Origin: Streptomyces sp. B3I8
GTDB lineage: Bacteria; Actinomycetota; Actinomycetes; Streptomycetales; Streptomycetaceae
Direction of reading: 5' to 3'
DNA: 64,000 bases
Assembly: GCF_030816915.1 (NCBI RefSeq)
Contig: NZ_JAUSYN010000002.1
Span: forward strand, 5,345,501 to 5,409,500
Of the stretch, positions 61,041 through 64,000 are shown in pieces; positions within the stretch are counted from its first letter, which is position 1; each line of letters starts with the position of its first letter. The notes beneath the pieces are model-generated. The model was not told the origin of the DNA, did no database searches, and saw nothing but the letters and a program-made list of their open reading frames with translations. The translations under genes and the position numbers were made by a program.

Positions 61041-61613
61041 GTGAGTGGTGCTTCCCCCAGTTCCCCAAGTCCGCGGCCCCCAAAAGACGCGAGCGGCGCC
61101 CCCGGGCACGGGCTCGAGGTGCTCGTCCGGCGCGTCGATCCCGACGTACCGCTTCCGGCGTACGCGCACCCCGGCGACGCGGGGGCCGACCTGCGCACCG
61201 TCGAGGCGTGCGAGCTGGCGCCCGGCGAACGGGCCGTCCTGCCCACCGGGGTGTCTGTGGCGCTCCCCGAGGGGTACGCGGCCTTCGTGCACCCGCGATC
61301 CGGCCTCGCCGCCCGCTGCGGTGTCGCTCTGGTGAATGCCCCGGGGACGGTTGATGCCGGGTACCGTGGGGAGATCAAGGTGATCGTGGTGAATCTCGAC
61401 CCGCGCGAGAGCGTGCGGTTCGAGCGCTTCGACCGGATTGCCCAATTGGTCGTCCAGCAGGTCGAGAGGGTCCGCTTCCAGGAGGTCGCGGAACTTCCCG
61501 GCTCGGCGCGGGCCGAGGGGGGCTTCGGGTCCACCGGCGGTCATGCCGCCGTGGGCGGCACAACGGGTGGGAATCGATACGCTTCGGTCGTATCCGACCG
61601 GGAAGGACAGTGA
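61041..61613 (+). CDS. dut: Deoxyuridine triphosphatase (dUTPase)
   Basis: This encodes 190 aa from GTG 61041. All five dUTPase motifs are present: HPGDAGADL (1), PRSGLA (2), GTVDAGYRGEI (3), RIAQLVVQ (4) and GGFGSTG (5). It hydrolyses dUTP to dUMP, sparing uracil from DNA and feeding thymidylate synthesis; it forms trimers. An N-terminal Ser/Pro stretch of about 25 residues and a C-terminal extension of about 20 residues exceed the core enzyme. The DUF3710 gene starts 1 bp after the stop. Confidence 0.95.
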   Translation: MSGASPSSPSPRPPKDASGAPGHGLEVLVRRVDPDVPLPAYAHPGDAGADLRTVEACELAPGERAVLPTGVSVALPEGYAAFVHPRSGLAARCGVALVNAPGTVDAGYRGEIKVIVVNLDPRESVRFERFDRIAQLVVQQVERVRFQEVAELPGSARAEGGFGSTGGHAAVGGTTGGNRYASVVSDREGQ

Positions 61614-61614
61614 C

Positions 61615-62394
61615 GTGTTCGGACGTCGCAAGAAGAAGGGGTCCGCCGACGACGTGGCGGACGCGACGGGCGAGGCCGAGCAGGTCGTCGACGGCGTCGA
61701 CACCGAGGCGGACGACGAACAGGCCGAGGGCGGGCGTGAGCGCGTACGACTCGCACCCGGACCGCGGCCCGACGGCCCCTGGGACGAGTCCGAGGTGCGC
61801 GACCCCGCCGAGGGCCGGGTCGACCTCGGCGGTCTGTTCGTGCCCGGTGTGGACGGCATGGAACTGCGGGTCGAGGTTGCCGGTGACGCGATCGTCGCCG
61901 CCACCGTCGTACTGCGCGACAGCGCCATCCAGCTGCAGGGCTTCGCCGCCCCGAAGCGCGAGGGCATCTGGGGCGAGGTCCGCGAGGAGATCGCCGGCGG
62001 CATCACCCAGCAGGGCGGCATCGTCGACGAGGTCGAGGGTCCGCTCGGCTGGGAGCTGCGGGCCCAGGTGCCCGTGCAGCTGCCGGACGGCACCGGCGGC
62101 TTCCAGGTGGTGCGGTTCGTCGGCGTGGACGGCCCCCGCTGGTTCCTGCGCGGGGTGATCTCCGGGCAGGGCGCCGTGCAGCCGCAGGCGGCCGGGCTCC
62201 TTGAGCAGATCTTCAGGGACACGGTCGTGGTCCGCGGCGAGGGCCCGATGGCGCCCCGCGACCCGATCGTCCTCAAGCTGCCCAACGACGCGCAGATGGT
62301 GCCCGAGAGCGTGCAGCAGCAGGAGGAGGGCTCGCGCTTCTCCGGCGGCATGGGGCAGCTCCAACGCGGACCGGAGATCACCGAGGTCCGCTGA
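61615..62394 (+). CDS. DUF3710 family protein
   Basis: This encodes 259 aa from GTG 61615, with GGAAGGAC overlapping the dut 3' end. A basic start (FGRRKKKG) and acidic region (to about residue 60) precede the DUF3710 domain ([52 protein letters not shown]). The protein is conserved beside dut throughout actinobacteria, of unknown function. A hairpin terminator follows. Confidence 0.88.
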   Translation: MFGRRKKKGSADDVADATGEAEQVVDGVDTEADDEQAEGGRERVRLAPGPRPDGPWDESEVRDPAEGRVDLGGLFVPGVDGMELRVEVAGDAIVAATVVLRDSAIQLQGFAAPKREGIWGEVREEIAGGITQQGGIVDEVEGPLGWELRAQVPVQLPDGTGGFQVVRFVGVDGPRWFLRGVISGQGAVQPQAAGLLEQIFRDTVVVRGEGPMAPRDPIVLKLPNDAQMVPESVQQQEEGSRFSGGMGQLQRGPEITEVR

Positions 62395-62434
62395 GGACGC
62401 CGTCCGCCGAGCGTGCCCGCTCCGCTTCGTACGG

Positions 62435-62462
62435 GGGCCGCATCCCTGGTGGGGTGCGGCCC
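62435..62462 (+). terminator. Hairpin terminator of the dut operon
   Basis: GGGCCGCATCCC (62435-62446) and GGGGTGCGGCCC (62451-62462) pair over 12 bp with one G-T wobble, a 4-nt loop and a TTT tract. Confidence 0.75.
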
Positions 62463-62609
62463 TTTCGCCTGTCCGCACCCGTACGGGGGACATCCGGCGA
62501 CCCGGGAACCCGGGCCGCCTCCCGGCCGTTCGACGGGCGAGCGCGGATGGGGATCGCGGGTGGGAATCCGGTGAGAACGCCGGACGCGTCGGCACACGGG
62601 GGAGGGTTC

Positions 62610-63326
62610 ATGAGCCTGGTCGTCACCAAAAACGGTACCGGGGCGCAGACCGGGACGATGGTGCGCGTCGAGGAGGTCCACAAGTCGTACGGCACCGGCG
62701 CCGCCGCCGTGCACGCGCTGCGCGGCGTCTCCTTCGACGTGCCCGGGGGCGAGCTCGTCGCCCTCAAAGGCCGTTCCGGGTCCGGCAAGACCACCCTGCT
62801 CAATCTGATCGGCGGGCTCGACGAGCCGGACGCGGGCCGGATCACCGTCGCCGGACTCGACCTCGGTGACCTCGGCGAGGAGGACCTGCTCGCACTGCGG
62901 CGGGACCGGATCGGCTTCGTCTTCCAGACCTTCGGCCTCATACCGATCCTCACCGCCGCCGAGAACGTGGGGGTGCCGCTGCGGCTGCGCCGTGCGGCCC
63001 GCCGGGAGCGGGAGGAGCGGGTGGCGCTGCTGCTGTCGCTCGTCGGACTCGCCGACCAAGCGGAGCAGCGGCCGGGCGAACTGTCCGGGGGACAGCAGCA
63101 GCGGGTGGCCATCGCACGGGCGCTGGCCAACAGCCCGTCGCTCCTGATAGCGGACGAGCCGACCGGACAGCTCGACGCGGAGACGGGGCTCGCGGTGATG
63201 GAACTGCTGCGCGCGGTGGTGCGCAGCGAGGGCGTCACGGCCGTGGTCGCCACGCACGACGCGACGCTGCTGGGGCTGGCGGACCGGGTACTGGAACTCG
63301 GCGACGGCGAGCTGACCGAAGGCTGA
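62610..63326 (+). CDS. LolD/MacB-type ABC ATPase without adjacent permease
   Basis: This encodes 238 aa from ATG 62610 (GGGGGAGGG upstream). Walker [11 protein letters not shown]-loop [19 protein letters not shown], signature [15 protein letters not shown], Walker [13 protein letters not shown] and switch His VVATHDA match the FtsX-permease-associated (LolD/MacB/YknY) ATPases. Neither flanking gene in the window encodes an FtsX-type permease, so the partner is encoded elsewhere. The gene stands alone before kdpD. Confidence 0.9.
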   Translation: MSLVVTKNGTGAQTGTMVRVEEVHKSYGTGAAAVHALRGVSFDVPGGELVALKGRSGSGKTTLLNLIGGLDEPDAGRITVAGLDLGDLGEEDLLALRRDRIGFVFQTFGLIPILTAAENVGVPLRLRRAARREREERVALLLSLVGLADQAEQRPGELSGGQQQRVAIARALANSPSLLIADEPTGQLDAETGLAVMELLRAVVRSEGVTAVVATHDATLLGLADRVLELGDGELTEG

Positions 63327-63490
63327 ACGCTCGCGGCCGACCCCGTGGGCGTGACCGCCGTCAGCGTTGCGTCAAGGACGCCGTGAACCGTGCCCACCGC
63401 TCGTTTCGCCACAATCATGAGCCGTAGGTTCGACGCCGCGCACGCGGTGGGACATGGCGGCGCGGTGCGGCACGGAGGGACGATGAGGCG

Positions 63491-64000
63491 ATGGGACGCG
63501 GCACACTACGGATCTATCTCGGGGCGGCACCGGGCGTCGGCAAGACCTACGCCATGCTCTGCGAGGCCGGGCGCCGTGTCGAACGCGGCACCGACTGCGT
63601 CGTCGGCCACGTCGAACCCCACGGCCGCCCCCGCACCGAGGCGCTGCTGCACGGCCTGGAGCAGGTGCCGCACCGGGAGTTGGAGTACCGGGGCGGCGTC
63701 CTCACCGAGATGGACGTCGACGCCGTACTGCGCCGCGCGCCCGCCGTCGTCATGGTCGACGAACTCGCCCACACCAACGTCCCCGGCTCGCGCAACGCCA
63801 AGCGCTGGCAGGACGTGGAGGAACTGCTGGCCGCCGGGATCGACGTCGTCTCCACCGTCAACATCCAGCACCTGGAGTCACTCGGCGACGTCGTCGAGTC
63901 GATCACGGGGGTGCGGCAGCGGGAGACCGTCCCCGACGAGTTCGTGCGCCGCGCCGACCAGGTCGAGCTCGTCGACATGTCGCCCCAGGCGCTGCGCCGC
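63491..64000 (+). CDS. kdpD: KdpD potassium-sensing histidine kinase, N-terminal part (cut by window end)
   Basis: The frame begins at ATG 63491 (GGAGGGACG upstream) and runs off the window after 170 codons. It shows the KdpD N-terminal domain: [20 protein letters not shown] (Walker-A-like), [35 protein letters not shown] and [11 protein letters not shown]. The transmembrane and kinase parts lie beyond 64000. No kdpFABC genes are present upstream. Confidence 0.92.
   Translation, partial: MGRGTLRIYLGAAPGVGKTYAMLCEAGRRVERGTDCVVGHVEPHGRPRTEALLHGLEQVPHRELEYRGGVLTEMDVDAVLRRAPAVVMVDELAHTNVPGSRNAKRWQDVEELLAAGIDVVSTVNIQHLESLGDVVESITGVRQRETVPDEFVRRADQVELVDMSPQALRR

Overview
The window is a GC-rich actinobacterial chromosome segment, almost certainly from Streptomyces. 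The evidence is the very high third-position GC, frequent GTG starts, many 4-nt GTGA/ATGA overlaps, and signature genes: hrdB (principal sigma factor), whiH (sporulation regulator), sepH (FtsZ regulator), cutRS, the split topoisomerase IV genes parE and parC, a coproporphyrin-type ferrochelatase and dut. From memory, the gene order follows the core-chromosome interval of S. coelicolor that runs roughly from SCO5815 to SCO5871. It is therefore mostly core genome with scattered local novelties, not an island.

Layout. 1-8978: the tail of an unidentified gene, a lineage-specific hypothetical gene, a RecQ-family helicase with a C-terminal phosphoribosyltransferase-like domain, a DUF4192 protein, a glycogen-debranching-like protein and an NrtR-type Nudix regulator. 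9086-15592: an ABC ATPase/membrane fusion, whiH, hrdB, a secreted trypsin-like protease and a small zinc-ribbon-like protein. 16057-22981: parE, then a DUF1453 protein/sensor kinase/NarL-type regulator operon, then a DUF485 protein with a sodium:solute symporter. 23090-28553: a CitA/CitB-like two-component pair whose genes flank an oppositely oriented ABC importer (ATPase, permease, lipoprotein). 28657-32294: an iron-box-preceded sucrase/ferredoxin-like protein, a small conserved protein, a DUF6082 protein and a CobW GTPase.

32318-39953: parC, two M16 peptidase subunits (one lacking the catalytic motif), a secreted M23 endopeptidase behind a ydaO-type c-di-AMP riboswitch, and a GntR/FCD regulator. 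40192-46193: HPr, a Pat-type acetyltransferase/acyl-CoA synthetase fusion, a DUF5998 protein, a nucleotide pyrophosphatase-like protein and thymidine kinase. 46338-49384: a response-regulator pseudogene with three apparent 1-base losses, a VOC protein and a sulfurtransferase. 49622-58645: sepH, an ALO-type FAD oxidase overlapping an MFS transporter, ferrochelatase, an inositol monophosphatase-like protein, a 241-bp MITE at its stop codon, a small protein and cutRS. 59051-64000: DUF4193, an EcsC-like helical protein, DUF3093, dut, DUF3710, a LolD-type ATPase and the start of kdpD.

The most interesting non-coding signals are: an inverted pair of consensus Streptomyces DnaA boxes before the DUF4192 gene; a probable ECF-sigma promoter plus a 12-bp inverted repeat before hrdB; a DmdR-like iron box; the c-di-AMP riboswitch; a nine-unit 12-bp repeat between ptsH and the acetyltransferase; the MITE; and a cluster of CRP-like half sites before the DUF4193 gene. 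I saw no rRNA, tRNA, CRISPR array, prophage or biosynthetic gene cluster.
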